From NCBI RefSeq assembly GCF_011393335.1, contig NZ_CP049865.1, positions 1,444,722 to 1,508,721 of the forward strand: a stretch of DNA of 64,000 nt, written 5' to 3'. The stretch comes from Propioniciclava coleopterorum. GTDB taxonomy: Bacteria; Actinomycetota; Actinomycetes; Propionibacteriales; Propionibacteriaceae. Below are positions 24,501 to 34,631 of this stretch, in pieces; positions within the stretch are counted from its first letter, which is position 1; every line of letters starts with the position of its first letter. The notes under the pieces were generated by a model. That model saw only the letters and a program-made list of their open reading frames with translations, was not told where the DNA came from and ran no database searches. The translations under genes were made by a program, and so were the position numbers.

Positions 24501-26341
24501 GCGTGATCCCGGCCTCCCCCGCGTCCGCCGCGGCCGGGTCGCGGGACGCCTCCGTGCCCGAGGTTCCCGCCCACGCCGTGCCCGACCTCGACGCGGCGTG
24601 GACCCTCGCCGTCGCCCCGGGCTCCGGGGCCCACGACGCCCCGACGCGCGAGAACGCCGACCCCCCGTCCCGGCCGACCGCCGAGGCCCCACCATCCCCC
24701 GAGCGCCGGTGGGCGGCCGCCGAGGACGCGGGCCGGCTGCGGGACGCCCTGGGCCTCGCGCTGCCGCCCGGGCTCCCGGTCGCGTTCACCGATCCGGTGC
24801 CCGACCCGCTCGGCGACCTCCTGGTGCGCTACGCGCGAACGCACGCACCCTTCACGACCGACGACGTCGCCGCCCGGTTCGGGCTGGGCCGGTTCGTCGT
24901 CGAGTCGGGCTACCAGCGGCTCGCGCAGGACGGCCGCGTCGTGCAGGGCGACTTCGTGCCGCCGGGCTGGCGGCACCCCGACGGCACCGCGGCGTTCACC
25001 GACGGCCGCGAGTGGGTCGACCCGGGCGTGCTGCGGATCATCCGGCGCCGCTCGGTGGCCGCGCTGCGCGCCGAGGTCGAGCCGGTGCCCGCGGAAGACT
25101 TCGCCCGATTCCTGCCCGCGTGGCAGGGCGTCGGCGGCGCCTACCGCGGCATCGACGGGGTGCTGCGGGCCGTCGAGCAACTCGCGGGCGTGCCGCTGCC
25201 CGCGTCCGCGGTCGAGACGCTCGTCCTGCCCGCCCGCGTCCGCGACTACGCGCCGGCGATGCTCGACGAGCTGTGCGCCTCAGGCGAGGTGGCCTGGCGC
25301 GGCCAGGGGTCGCTGGCGGCGTCCGACGGCTGGGTGACGCTGTGGCCGGCCGATCTCGGCGTGCTGGGTGGCCCGATCGCCGAGCCCGAGGGCGACCTGG
25401 AACACGCCCTGCTCGCGGCGCTGCGCGACGGCGGTGCCTCGTTCTTTCCGCCGCTCGCGGACGCGGTGGGCGACCCCGGTGGGATCGCGGCCGCCAACGC
25501 GCTGTGGTCGCTGGTCTGGAAGGGCCTCCTCACCAACGACACCCTCGCGCCGCTGCGCGCCCGGCTCGGGGGCGGCACCCTCACGCACCGCCGCCGGCCC
25601 GCGCCGCCGCGCACCCGCTACGGACGCCCGCGCCTTCCCCGCACCCCCCGCACGGACGCGCCCCGCGCCGTCGGCGGCCGCTGGTCGCTGTTCCCGGACG
25701 CCGACGCCCAGGCCCCCGAGGAGCGGCTCGTGCTGGCCTCGGAGCTCCTGCTGGACCGCTACGGCGTGGCGACGCGCGGCTCGGTGCAGGCCGAGGGGAT
25801 CGAGGGCGGCTTCGCCGGCGTCTACAAGGTGTTCAGCGCCGCCGAGGACGCCGGACGCCTCCGCCGCGGCTACTTCGTCGAGGGGCTCGGAGCCGCCCAG
25901 TTCGCGACCACCGGGGCGATCGACCGGCTCCGGGCCACCGGGCGCCCGCCCGCGCTGGGCGCGACGCCCGAGCCGCCGCGGGCCCTGGTGCTGGCGGCGG
26001 GCGACCCCGCCAACCCGTTCGGCGCGGCCCTGCCGTGGCCCGAATCCGGGGACCACCGCCCCGGACGCAAGGCGGGCGCGCTGGTCGTCCTGGACGCCGG
26101 GCGCCTGGTCGCCTACCTGGAGCGCGGCGGCCGGACGGCGCTGACCTGGCCGGGCGAGGAGGGGGCTGCGGTCCGCGCCGCGGACGGCCTGGCCGACCTC
26201 GTGCGCGCGGGCCGGGTGGCCGCGCTGACGGTCGAGCGGGTCAACGGCGAGGCGGCGCTGGGATCACAGGACGCGTTCGTCGCCGCGCTGCTGGCCGCGG
26301 GCTTCCATCAGACGCCCCGCGGCGTCCGGCTGCGGCGCTGA
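21539..26341 (+). CDS. lhr: Lhr-type ATP-dependent helicase, long form
   Basis: This 1,600-residue protein has Walker A PTGSGKT (about 53-59), DEVH box (about 175-178), the SAT motif (LSATVRP) and motif VI QRVGRAGHQ, the Lhr core with its winged-helix and beta-barrel domains. A long C-terminal extension (about 850-1600) matches actinobacterial Lhr, which is roughly 1,500 residues. A low-complexity Pro/Ala stretch (about 995-1070) separates the halves. Start is GTG 21539 (VSAPASNDALERFS); an in-frame ATG 36 bases upstream has no support. Lhr unwinds RNA-DNA hybrids and acts in DNA repair, often in damage-inducible units. The antisense long open frame is a codon-bias shadow. Confidence 0.95.
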   Translation: MSAPASNDALERFSPATRAWFSSNFAAPTPAQAGAWDAITSGDHTLVVAPTGSGKTLAAFLAAIDRLATEPAPDPMRRCRVLYVSPLKALAVDVEKNLRAPLVGIGHAATRLGLPPPEVSVGVRSGDTPADQRRRFAKQPDDILITTPESLYLLLTSQAREALRGVETVILDEVHAVAGTKRGAHLALSLERLDALLDAPAQRVGLSATVRPLDEVARFLAGGRPVTTVAPPAEKAWDLAVQVPIADMASLDAVDADADPSAGGARRRPSIWPHVEERIVDLIEAHRSTLVFANSRRLAETLTTRLNEIAAERATGADPRESADGMAPPPHSTGYGTTSYAAPAPAEIARAHHGSVSHEQRAETEEALKAGRLPAVVATSSLELGIDMGAVDLVVQVEAPPSVASGLQRVGRAGHQVGATSEGVFFPKFRGDLVASSVIVERMRAGAIEALTVPANPLDVLAQQIVAMVALDDWSVYDLEATLRRAAPFATLTRGVLEAVLDMLAGRYPSEEFAELRPRLVWDRVAGTLTGRRGAQRIAVTSGGTIPDRGLFGVFIAGDGPGRRVGELDEEMVYESRVGDVITLGTSTWLIEDITHDQVLVSPAPGQAARLPFWKGDTLGRPAELGAAVGAFVREVGGLEADAARPRLAASGLDAWAADNLLAYLAEQREATGTLPSDRTIVVERFTDELGDWRIVVHSPYGAKVHAPWALAIGARMRERFGVDVSAMHADDGIVLRLPYLGDADADTSSGGGLPADLLEQILLDPEDVRALVTEQVGGSALFAARFRECAGRALLLPNRRPGKRQALWQQRQRSAQLLEVASQYPGFPIVLEAVRECLQDVFDLPGLVDLMGQVRSRAVQVVEVTTPTPSPFASSLLFGYVAQYLYEGDSPLAERRAAALSLDPDLLAELLGTAEGLSLRDLLDPDALTRTESELQHLVEGRRARDADELHDLLRVLGPLSEAELAARSASPADVPAWLAALAEARRVIPASPASAAAGSRDASVPEVPAHAVPDLDAAWTLAVAPGSGAHDAPTRENADPPSRPTAEAPPSPERRWAAAEDAGRLRDALGLALPPGLPVAFTDPVPDPLGDLLVRYARTHAPFTTDDVAARFGLGRFVVESGYQRLAQDGRVVQGDFVPPGWRHPDGTAAFTDGREWVDPGVLRIIRRRSVAALRAEVEPVPAEDFARFLPAWQGVGGAYRGIDGVLRAVEQLAGVPLPASAVETLVLPARVRDYAPAMLDELCASGEVAWRGQGSLAASDGWVTLWPADLGVLGGPIAEPEGDLEHALLAALRDGGASFFPPLADAVGDPGGIAAANALWSLVWKGLLTNDTLAPLRARLGGGTLTHRRRPAPPRTRYGRPRLPRTPRTDAPRAVGGRWSLFPDADAQAPEERLVLASELLLDRYGVATRGSVQAEGIEGGFAGVYKVFSAAEDAGRLRRGYFVEGLGAAQFATTGAIDRLRATGRPPALGATPEPPRALVLAAGDPANPFGAALPWPESGDHRPGRKAGALVVLDAGRLVAYLERGGRTALTWPGEEGAAVRAADGLADLVRAGRVAALTVERVNGEAALGSQDAFVAALLAAGFHQTPRGVRLRR

Positions 26342-26374
26342 GCGCCCGGCTTCGGCCGGCTCCGAGGCCACGCC

Positions 26375-26713
26375 TCAATGCTGGGCGATGCAGAACTGGT
26401 TGCCCTGGGGGTCGGCCAGCGTGATCCAGCGGAACGACGCGTCGCCCCGCTCCGCGACCAGGGTCGCACCGGCGGCCATGAGCTCGTCGCGGGCGGCGTC
26501 CAGGTCGGGCGCGTTCAGGTCCAGGTGGACCCGGTTCTTGCCGGGGGTCGGGTCGTCGACCTTCTGGACGGCCAGCAGCGGCGTCGCGTCGATGACGTAG
26601 AACCAGCCCTCGTTCTCCTGGCTGATCGGCGCTCCGAGGCGCTCGGACCACCACGCCGCCAGCGGTGCGGGGTCGGACGAATCGATGGTCACCATGCCGA
26701 GCGTCAGCGTCAT
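26375..26713 (-). CDS. VOC-family (glyoxalase-like) protein
   Basis: A single 112-residue VOC module: [22 protein letters not shown] at the N-terminus, [20 protein letters not shown] in the middle and [17 protein letters not shown] at the end. The metal-ligand pattern is partial (His in VHLDL; Asn-Gln-Phe where many have Asn-Glu-Phe). Such single-domain proteins are glyoxalase/bleomycin-resistance relatives that form dimers. It is convergent with lhr, 33 bases from its stop. The substrate is unknown. Confidence 0.85.
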   Translation of the reverse strand: MTLTLGMVTIDSSDPAPLAAWWSERLGAPISQENEGWFYVIDATPLLAVQKVDDPTPGKNRVHLDLNAPDLDAARDELMAAGATLVAERGDASFRWITLADPQGNQFCIAQH

Positions 26714-26845
26714 GCGCCCAACCTAATCGCGGCGCCGGTGGGCGTCGAGGGTGCGCCCGGTCTCACGGGCACCCGCGTGCGCCAGCGTGCGACCCGCCGG
26801 ACACAGCCCCTCCGGAGGCGGCCCTCCGGCGACTACCTCCGGACG

Positions 26846-26883
26846 CCACGAGGGGCGTGACCGGCTGGTCACGCCCCTCGTGG
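26846..26883. terminator. 17-bp perfect hairpin terminator
   Basis: CCACGAGGGGCGTGACC pairs perfectly with GGTCACGCCCCTCGTGG around a GGCT tetraloop. It overlaps the 3' end of the short minus-strand signal-peptide gene and would end that transcript. Confidence 0.7.
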
Positions 26884-27018
26884 GTCACTCACCTCCAGAT
26901 CCCCTGGCGCGGCGTGCGCGACCGGGGCGGAACCCGCCACCATCACGCCTGCCGCCAGCACGAACGACACGATCGCGGCGAGGACGCTCCTCAACCGCTT
27001 CGCACCCCCGTGCTTCAC
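26869..27018 (-). CDS. very short exported peptide or truncated secreted protein
   Basis: Forty-nine residues from GTG 27018: [18 protein letters not shown], a hydrophobic core, and [18 protein letters not shown]. This is a convincing Sec signal peptide (cleavage after AHA) followed by only about a dozen residues. The stop falls inside a perfect 17-bp hairpin. It could be a real short secreted peptide or the N-terminus of a gene whose body was lost. The leader upstream (27019-27260) is unusually AT-rich for this genome. Confidence 0.4.
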   Translation of the reverse strand: MKHGGAKRLRSVLAAIVSFVLAAGVMVAGSAPVAHAAPGDLEVSDPRGA

Positions 27019-27305
27019 ACTTCGAGCACTCAAGGCTCCCCTTTGACAGTCAGTCGAACCGGCACCAGGGGGCTTGCACCTCCGGTCGGGACGCGACCCT
27101 GTCGTGTGGGGGGCGGCTCCGGGCGGAGGGGTCACAGAGATGACGCCTCGTCTGGCGCAAGCAGACTAACGGAGCACAACGGCGTTCTCCAACATCGTTA
27201 TGAAGATGAACACACCGTTACACAGAAAAACACAGACCTGCGGGGAAACCGGTTGCATTCAAGTCCCCCTACGGAGGACAAGGGTGCGGCGCTCGAGGGA
27301 GGGTG
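27019..27305 (-). other. AT-rich leader region, no gene seen
   Basis: This 290-bp stretch has a patch of low GC near 27180-27240 (runs such as GTGTTTTTCTGTGTAAC on the minus strand) that stands out in this genome. It probably holds the promoter and a long 5' leader of the signal-peptide gene. Several short inverted repeats are visible. I could not match a known riboswitch. Confidence 0.35.
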
Positions 27306-27392
27306 TCAGGAGTCGGCCAGCAGCGGGGTGATGGCCATCGCGACGACGAGGGAGACGGTCAGAAGGACGAGGATCGAGGTGAGGAAGATCAT
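27306..27392 (-). CDS. possible 28-residue single-helix membrane peptide
   Basis: The frame [20 protein letters not shown], then ITPLLADS and a stop, encodes one hydrophobic helix with a short polar end, like many small membrane proteins. The ribosome-binding site is weak. It is divergent from the serine deaminase gene. I have no family match. Confidence 0.3.
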   Translation of the reverse strand: MIFLTSILVLLTVSLVVAMAITPLLADS

Positions 27393-27520
27393 GGCTCAAG
27401 CCTGCTCGTTCACCCCGACATTCCACATCGGCTCGGGGGCCCGATCGGCGTCCACCCGGCGGCGCAGGGGAACCCCCCGACCGGCGTGCCACGGACGCAC
27501 TCCCCGACTACGCTCGGTGT

Positions 27521-28890
<1,370 letters not shown>

Positions 28891-28960
28891 CCAAATGGTT
28901 CTGACTACGTAATTCAGGATTTCAGGGAGCGATTCGGTCCAGATCCGGCAGAATGTTCCT

Positions 28961-29866
28961 GTGGAACGGGTCATCGAGGGGCAGCCCGGGGACGAGGTCC
29001 CCATCTGGATTCAGGACCGCGGTGGCGGTCAGATGCGCCTGCGCGGTCACATCGTCATCGAGGACCTGCGCCCCGTCCTGACGACGATCTCCTCCAAGCA
29101 GGGCGCGAACGGGCCCCAGAACCCCGTCACCCAGTACATGCTGTCCGAGGCGTCGAGTTACCTCGCCGACCGGCTGCTCGACGACGCCTTCCCCGGCGAC
29201 GACGGCCGCTACTCGGTGCCGCGTCTGCTCTCCAGCGCGCTCGGGCACCAGCCCTTCATCGAGACCGTGCTCGGCATGAGCCAGCACCAGATGCTGCGCC
29301 GCTGGCCGCTGGCGTCCGACTGGTACACCGACGTCGTCAACTACATCATGCGGCCCGCGCGCTTCAGCGACCCCGCCTCGCCTTTGGGCCCCCGCCTCAT
29401 GGAGAAGGCCCGCGGGCCGCTCGGGGCGCTCATCCGGTTCTTCATCGACGAGTCCTACAAGGAGGCCGCGGCGTCCAAGACGATCCGCGTGGCCGAGGCG
29501 TTGCAGACCCTGTGGCCGGACTACCCACCGGTGCGCAACGCGATGGGGGCCTACCGCGAGGAGTTGCTGGTGCTGCACGTGCCGCTCTACCACGCGCTGC
29601 TGGACGCCTACGACCTGCGTCCCCACCAGGACGTCGACGTGAACGCCATCAGCTGGGCGTTCAACGGGCTGCACGCCCGCAACGTCGTGGAGCAGTTGGC
29701 GGGGCAGCATCCGATCCACGTGGATCAGCGCGGCCACGAGTGGACGCTCGCCGCGTACAACTGCCTCCTGCTGGTCGCCGGCTCCTGCACGGACGCCGCG
29801 GGCACCTCCCTGACGCCCGAGCAGCTCGCCACGCGGGCCCCCGTGCGCCCCATGCAGCTGCCCTGA
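28961..29866 (+). CDS. hypothetical protein, 301 residues
   Basis: A mostly helical soluble protein from GTG 28961 with no signal peptide. Segments such as LHVPLYHALLDAYDLRPHQDV and AISWAFNGLHARNVVEQLAG suggest an all-alpha bundle. I recognise no domain. It follows serine deaminase by 70 bases and ends at a strong bidirectional hairpin. A short AT-richer stretch before it (28890-28960) may be its own promoter. Confidence 0.6.
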   Translation: MERVIEGQPGDEVPIWIQDRGGGQMRLRGHIVIEDLRPVLTTISSKQGANGPQNPVTQYMLSEASSYLADRLLDDAFPGDDGRYSVPRLLSSALGHQPFIETVLGMSQHQMLRRWPLASDWYTDVVNYIMRPARFSDPASPLGPRLMEKARGPLGALIRFFIDESYKEAAASKTIRVAEALQTLWPDYPPVRNAMGAYREELLVLHVPLYHALLDAYDLRPHQDVDVNAISWAFNGLHARNVVEQLAGQHPIHVDQRGHEWTLAAYNCLLLVAGSCTDAAGTSLTPEQLATRAPVRPMQLP

Positions 29867-29872
29867 GCCGAT

Positions 29873-29907
29873 CCCCGGCGGCGGTCGCACGGACCGCCGC
29901 GCCGGGG
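29873..29907. terminator. bidirectional terminator between convergent genes
   Basis: CCCCGGC-GGCGGTC pairs with GACCGCC-GC-GCCGGGG, 14 bp with a 2-base bulge. It lies exactly between the hypothetical gene stop and the M3 peptidase stop. Confidence 0.65.
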
Positions 29908-31902
29908 TCAGATCTCGAGGCCGAGGCGGTCCAGCAGCGGGCCGACCTCCGGGTCGCGCCCGCGGAAGCTGCGGTAGGTCTCCAGCGGGTCGACCGAGCC
30001 GCCCGGGGCGAGCAGGGTGCGGCGGAAGTGGTCGCCGTTGGCGCGCGTCCCGCCGCCGACCTCGTCGAACCAGGCCACCGCGTCGGCGTCCATGACCTGC
30101 GACCACGTGTAGCCGTAGTAGCCCGCGGCGTAGCCCGAGCCCCAGATGTGGTTGAAGTAGGCCGACCGGTAGCGCGGCGGCACCAGGTCGGAGTCGACGC
30201 CCCAGCGGGCCAGGGCACGGGCCTCGAAGTCCTCGACCTCCTCGGCGGACGCGGGCAGCGCCTCCAGCGGGGTCTGGTGCCAGGCCTGGTCGAGCAGGGT
30301 CGCCGCCATGACCTCCAGCGTGCTGAAGCCCTGGTTGAACGAGGCCGCCTCGGTCAGCTTGGCCAGGAGTTCGGCCGGCACGACGCGTCCCGGCTGCTCG
30401 AACCAGTGCTCGTTGACCTGGGAGGGGAACTCCACGAAGTCGCGCGGGGTCGACGTGCCCGACCGCGAGGGGTACTTCGAGTCCGCGAACAACCCGTGCA
30501 GGGCGTGGCCGAACTCGTGGAACATCGTGCGGACGCCGTCCCAGCTGATCGTGGTCGTCGCCTGCGTGTAGTTGCAGTTGTTCGTGACGACGGGGAGTTG
30601 CTTGAACACGGTGGTCTGGTTCACCACCGGCGTCATCCACGCGCCGCCCTGCTTGGTGGGGCGGGCCCAGAAGTCCATCAGGAACAGGCCGATGGGGCTG
30701 CCGTCCTCGTTGTGCACCTCGTACACGTCGGCGTCGGGGGTGTGACCCACGAGGTCCGGGCGCGGCGTGAACGTGATGCCGTACAGGTCGTGCGCGGCGG
30801 CGTAGACGGCGTCCAGCACCTTGTGGACGTCCAGGTGCGGCGCGAGCTCCTCGTCGCTGATCCCGTAGCGCTCGCCCCGCACGATCTCGGCGACGTACTC
30901 CCAGTCCCAGGGGGCGAACTCGGCGCCGGGCTCGAGCTCGGCGAAGCGGGCGGCGAAGTCCTCGGCGTCCCGGGCGGCCTGCGCCTTCGCCGCGCGGCCG
31001 AGCGGCTCCATCAGCGCGTTCACGGCGTCGGTGGTCTTGGCGCAGCCCGACTCGATCGAGAGGGCGGCGTAGCTGTCGTAGCCGAGCAGCGCGGCCTTCT
31101 CGGCCCGGAGGCGGGCGATCTCGACGATGATGCCGCGCACGTCGTGCTCGCCCGCGAGCCCGCGGTTCACCGACGCCTCGAAGAGCCGGCGCCGCAGGTC
31201 GCGGCGGCGCAGCTTCGCCATCAGCGGCTGCTGCGTGGTGTTCACCAGCTCGATCCGCCACGAGCCGTCCTCGGTCGCGAGGGTGTCGATCTCCTCGTCG
31301 GTGAGCCCGTCGAGTTCGGCGCGGTCGGTGACGACGACCGCGCCCGCGACGCGCCCGTCGCGGTTGGCCTGCTGGAACTTCGTACCGAGCTCGGCCAGGC
31401 GGGTGTTGAGGGCGCGCAGCTTCTCCTGGTCGGCCTCATCCAGCGCGACGCCCGCGCGGGTGAACGACCGGATGGTCTCCGCCAGCAGCCAGGCGTCCTG
31501 CGGGTCGAGCTCGACCTCGCGGGCCTCGGCGCGGGTGGCGAGCTCGGTGAACCGGTCGAACAACGCCCGGTCGAGCAGGATCGCGTCGCTGTGCTGGGCG
31601 AACTTCGGGCTGAACTCCTCGTTCAGAGCGTCCAACTCGGGCGAGGAGTAGGACAGCCAGACCGCGTGGAACGCCAGCATCGCGCGGTCGAGCAGTTCCG
31701 AGGACGCCTCGTAGCGGTGCAGCACGTTCTCCACCGTGGCGGGCTCGGCATCGGCGGCCACGTCGGCCAGCGCGGCGCGCTGCCGCTCCATGGCGGCGAC
31801 CATCGCCTCCCGGTAGTGCTCGGGCGTCAGCGCGGCGAAGTCCGGAAGCTGGTAGGGCAGCGGGGAGCGTTCGGCGAGCGGGTTGTCGGCGGAGATCGTC
31901 AT
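29908..31902 (-). CDS. dcp: M3-family oligopeptidase (peptidyl-dipeptidase Dcp-like)
   Basis: The 664-residue metallopeptidase has the zinc motif H462-E-F-G-H466 (MFHEFGHALHGLF) and a downstream Glu ligand in the RDFVEFPSQVNEHW segment. The long N-terminal helical half (NPLAERSPLPYQLPDFAAL, then HYREAMVAAMERQ) is typical of Dcp and oligopeptidase A. There is no signal peptide, so it acts in the cytoplasm on short peptides. Length matches the family (about 680). It is monocistronic, ending at the shared hairpin. Dcp rather than PrlC is favoured by the N-terminal DNPLA start, but this is a family-level call. Confidence 0.92.
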   Translation of the reverse strand: MTISADNPLAERSPLPYQLPDFAALTPEHYREAMVAAMERQRAALADVAADAEPATVENVLHRYEASSELLDRAMLAFHAVWLSYSSPELDALNEEFSPKFAQHSDAILLDRALFDRFTELATRAEAREVELDPQDAWLLAETIRSFTRAGVALDEADQEKLRALNTRLAELGTKFQQANRDGRVAGAVVVTDRAELDGLTDEEIDTLATEDGSWRIELVNTTQQPLMAKLRRRDLRRRLFEASVNRGLAGEHDVRGIIVEIARLRAEKAALLGYDSYAALSIESGCAKTTDAVNALMEPLGRAAKAQAARDAEDFAARFAELEPGAEFAPWDWEYVAEIVRGERYGISDEELAPHLDVHKVLDAVYAAAHDLYGITFTPRPDLVGHTPDADVYEVHNEDGSPIGLFLMDFWARPTKQGGAWMTPVVNQTTVFKQLPVVTNNCNYTQATTTISWDGVRTMFHEFGHALHGLFADSKYPSRSGTSTPRDFVEFPSQVNEHWFEQPGRVVPAELLAKLTEAASFNQGFSTLEVMAATLLDQAWHQTPLEALPASAEEVEDFEARALARWGVDSDLVPPRYRSAYFNHIWGSGYAAGYYGYTWSQVMDADAVAWFDEVGGGTRANGDHFRRTLLAPGGSVDPLETYRSFRGRDPEVGPLLDRLGLEI

Positions 31903-32016
31903 GCTGCCAACCTACCCAGCGCGCGGGGTGCTGGGGGCGGCGGCGCCCTCACCGCGTCCGCGCGGTCCCGGCCCGGACGCCGCCCCCGCCGGCCTGGCCC
32001 GCCGGACGCCGCCGCG

Positions 32017-33748
32017 CTACAGGGCCGCGCGGACTCCGGAGAGCGCGAACTTGAGCGTCTGGGCCTCGAAGAACGTGAGGTCGCCCTTGGACTCGGCGTC
32101 GTCGACCTGACCGGCGAACTTCTCCAGCGCCTGGCTGGGCTTCTTCCCCGCCGTGATGTCGGCCGACGCCGACTGCCACTGCTGCTGCAGCTTGATGACG
32201 GGCGGCGAGTCGTCGCCCTGCAGCGCCGAGAAGGCGGCGTCCACCCCCTTGACCGCGCTGGCGATCGCGGCCTTCTTGGCCGCCGAGCCGATCGCGGAGG
32301 TGGCCTGGTCGACTGGCGAGGTGGTCCGCGGGGTCGTCGTGGGGGCGGTGGTCCTGGGCGCCGTGGTCTTCGGGGCGGTCGTCTTGGGCGCGGCGGTCGT
32401 CGTGGTCGGCTTGGCGCTCGGCGATCGGGTCGCCGAGGTCGGCGAGGCACTGGGGGTCGCGGCGACCGGCGCCACCACCTGGTTGCCGATCGCCCACATG
32501 ATGGCGAAGACGAGCACGGCCGCGATCAGGACGGCGATCCAGGCGGCGGCCGTCCGGAACCGCCTCGGGTCGGGCGCGCCGCCCCGGCCCCCGGGGTCGG
32601 GCGCGAATCCGGCGCGGCGGGCGCTGGGGGCTCACCCCCGTCACCGGCGAACGCGTACGCGCCCGGCATCGCCTCTTCGGCGCCCGCGGGCAGCACGCGC
32701 GTCGCGGCCGGCAGCACCGTGGTGGGCTGCACCGCGGGGCGGGGCGTGCCCGCGTCGGACTGGATCGGGACCGGCTGGATCCGGGTCGCGTGCGGGACGC
32801 CCACCGGCTCGGCGCGCGTGGTCGCGGGGAGCACCGCGGTGGGGTCCGGCTGCACGGACGCCGCCGCGGCGGGGATCGCGGCCGCGGCGGCCGCGGCGGC
32901 CGGCAGCACGGTCGTGGCGTCGGCTCCCGGGTTCGTCTCGAGGTGCGCGAGCGCCGTGGAGACCAGCGCGCCGGTCGGCCGTGCCGTGGCGTCCTTGGCG
33001 AGCATGCGCGTGACGAGGTCGGCCACGGTCGCCGACACCTCGGGGCGGCGCGCCCGCACGTCGGGGACGGGCTCGGTGAGGTGCCGGTTCGCCACCTGGA
33101 TGGCGTTGTCGCCGGCGAAGGGCGGCTTCCCGGTGAGCATGGCCATGAGGACGCCGCCGAGCGCGTAGACGTCGGACGCGGCGGTCGCCCGCAGACCCTG
33201 GGCCTGCTCCGGGGACATGTAGGCGGCGGTCCCCAGCGTGGTCGCCGGGGCCGTCAGGTTGACCTCGGCGTCCTTCTGGGCCAGCGCGATGCCGAAGTCC
33301 AGCAGCTTGACCGAGTCGCCATCGACCATGATGTTGGCGGGCTTGATGTCGCGGTGCACCACCCCGATCGCGTGCGTCGCGACCAGGGCGTCGGCGACGC
33401 GCCGGGCCAGCGCCACCGCGCGGCGTTCGGGCAGCGGCCCGTCCTGCCGCAGGATGTCGGCCAGCGTGCGCCCGGGCAGCAGTTCCATGACGAGGTAGGC
33501 GAGGCGTCCGTCGGTGTCGGCGTCGAAGATCGTGACGATGCCGCGGTGGTTGAGCCGTGCGGTGGCGAGCGCCTCCCGGTGGAAGCGCTGGCCGACGGAC
33601 GTGTCGAGGCTCTGGCTGAGATCGACCACCTTGATGGCGACCTCGCGGCGCAGCCGCTCGTCGGTCGCCCGGAACACCTGGCCCATGCCGCCGCGCCCCA
33701 GGCGCGCGTGCAGGCGGTACCGCCCCCGACCAGATCGCCCTCACGCAT
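32017..33748 (-). CDS. PknB-type Ser/Thr protein kinase, frameshifted at two homopolymers
   Basis: Adding one base at each of two runs (five C at 33723-33727 and five C at 32588-32592) gives a single 577-residue protein. Repaired order: the glycine loop (LGRGGMGQVFRA), VAIKVV lysine strand, catalytic VVHRDIKPANIM, DFGIA, and SPEQ in place of APE. Then follow an Ala/Pro/Thr-rich juxtamembrane stretch, one membrane helix (AWIAVLIAAVLVFAIMWAIG), a Thr/Pro-rich stalk with repeated KTTAP units, and an extracellular helical domain. There are no PASTA repeats. It signals from the envelope to the cytoplasm by phosphorylation. The ATG at 33748 is the only start giving a whole glycine loop. Confidence 0.85.
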
Positions 33749-33842
33749 GGTCGCCAGTCTAGGTGGGACGCCGCTGGCGGCCCTCAGCCCGCGGCCGGAA
33801 CCCGGGTCCGACCGGGGTCGGGCGATGCGGGAGGATGGCCGC

Positions 33843-34631
33843 ATGAGCACACCACTGACCGAGCGCCGCGTCGCCCTCGTCACGGGGGTCTCCCGGCGCG
33901 GCGGCATCGGCTTCGCGATCGCCTCGCGGCTCGCCGCCCTGGGCTTCGACCTCGCGCTGACCCACTACGCGCCCCACGACGAGGGGCTGCCGTGGGGCGG
34001 GGACGACGTCGCCGCGGTGGTCGCCGGCATCGAGGCCCAGCTGCTGCCGGGACGCCGCGTCGTCGACCTGAGCGCCGACCTGGCCGACCCGGACGCCCCC
34101 GCGCGCGTCGTCGCGTTCGCCCGGGAGCGGCTCGGGCACGTGGACGCCCTGGTGGCCAACCACGCGCGCTCCGGCGGCGACGGCCCGCTGCTCGCCTCGA
34201 CGGCGGCGATGCTGGATGGGCACTGGGCGGTGAACGCCCGCAGCGCGCTGCTGCTGGCCAAGGAGGTGGCCGCGCAGCACGACGGCCGCCCCGGCGGCCG
34301 GATCGTCTTCCTCACCTCGGGCCAGCAGCTCGGGCCGATGCCCGACGAGGTCTGCTACGCCGCCGCGAAGGCGGCGCTCGCCGGCATCACCCCGACGATC
34401 GCGCACGAGCTCGCGCCGCGCGGCATCACGGTGAACTGCGTCAACCCCGGCCCCGTCGACTCCGACTCCTACGTCGACGCCGCCCTCCGGGAGCGCCTGA
34501 AGGACAGCTTCCCGTTCGGCCGGTGGGGCGAGCCGGACGACCCGGCGCGCCTGATCGCGTTCCTGGTCGGCGACGACGGCCGCTGGATCACCGGTCAGGT
34601 CATCAACACCGAGGGCGGGTTCATCCGCTGA
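33843..34631 (+). CDS. short-chain dehydrogenase/reductase (FabG-like)
   Basis: A 262-residue classical SDR: cofactor loop TGVSRRGGIGFAIA (about 15-28), NHARSG in place of NNAG, and the catalytic Ser (FLTSG), Tyr and Lys (CYAAAKAAL). The C-terminus GQVINTEGGFIR is the normal SDR end. It starts at ATG 33843, about 95 bases from the divergent kinase gene. The convergent EVE gene overlaps its end by 11 bases. The substrate is unknown. Members with an insertion after the first strand (THYAPHDEGLPWGGDDV) resemble antibiotic-related oxidoreductases. Confidence 0.85.
   Translation: MSTPLTERRVALVTGVSRRGGIGFAIASRLAALGFDLALTHYAPHDEGLPWGGDDVAAVVAGIEAQLLPGRRVVDLSADLADPDAPARVVAFARERLGHVDALVANHARSGGDGPLLASTAAMLDGHWAVNARSALLLAKEVAAQHDGRPGGRIVFLTSGQQLGPMPDEVCYAAAKAALAGITPTIAHELAPRGITVNCVNPGPVDSDSYVDAALRERLKDSFPFGRWGEPDDPARLIAFLVGDDGRWITGQVINTEGGFIR

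Noticed and set aside
21245-25180. 1,311-residue minus-strand open frame
   Set aside because: It lies antisense to lhr with Arg/Gly/His-rich composition typical of GC-bias shadows.
27019-27260. Cyclic-di-AMP (ydaO) riboswitch in the leader of the signal-peptide gene
   Set aside because: The leader length and secreted product are suggestive, but I could not find the conserved core motifs of that riboswitch.
29512-33168. 1,218-residue plus-strand open frame
   Set aside because: Antisense to the M3 peptidase and the kinase, which have clear catalytic motifs.
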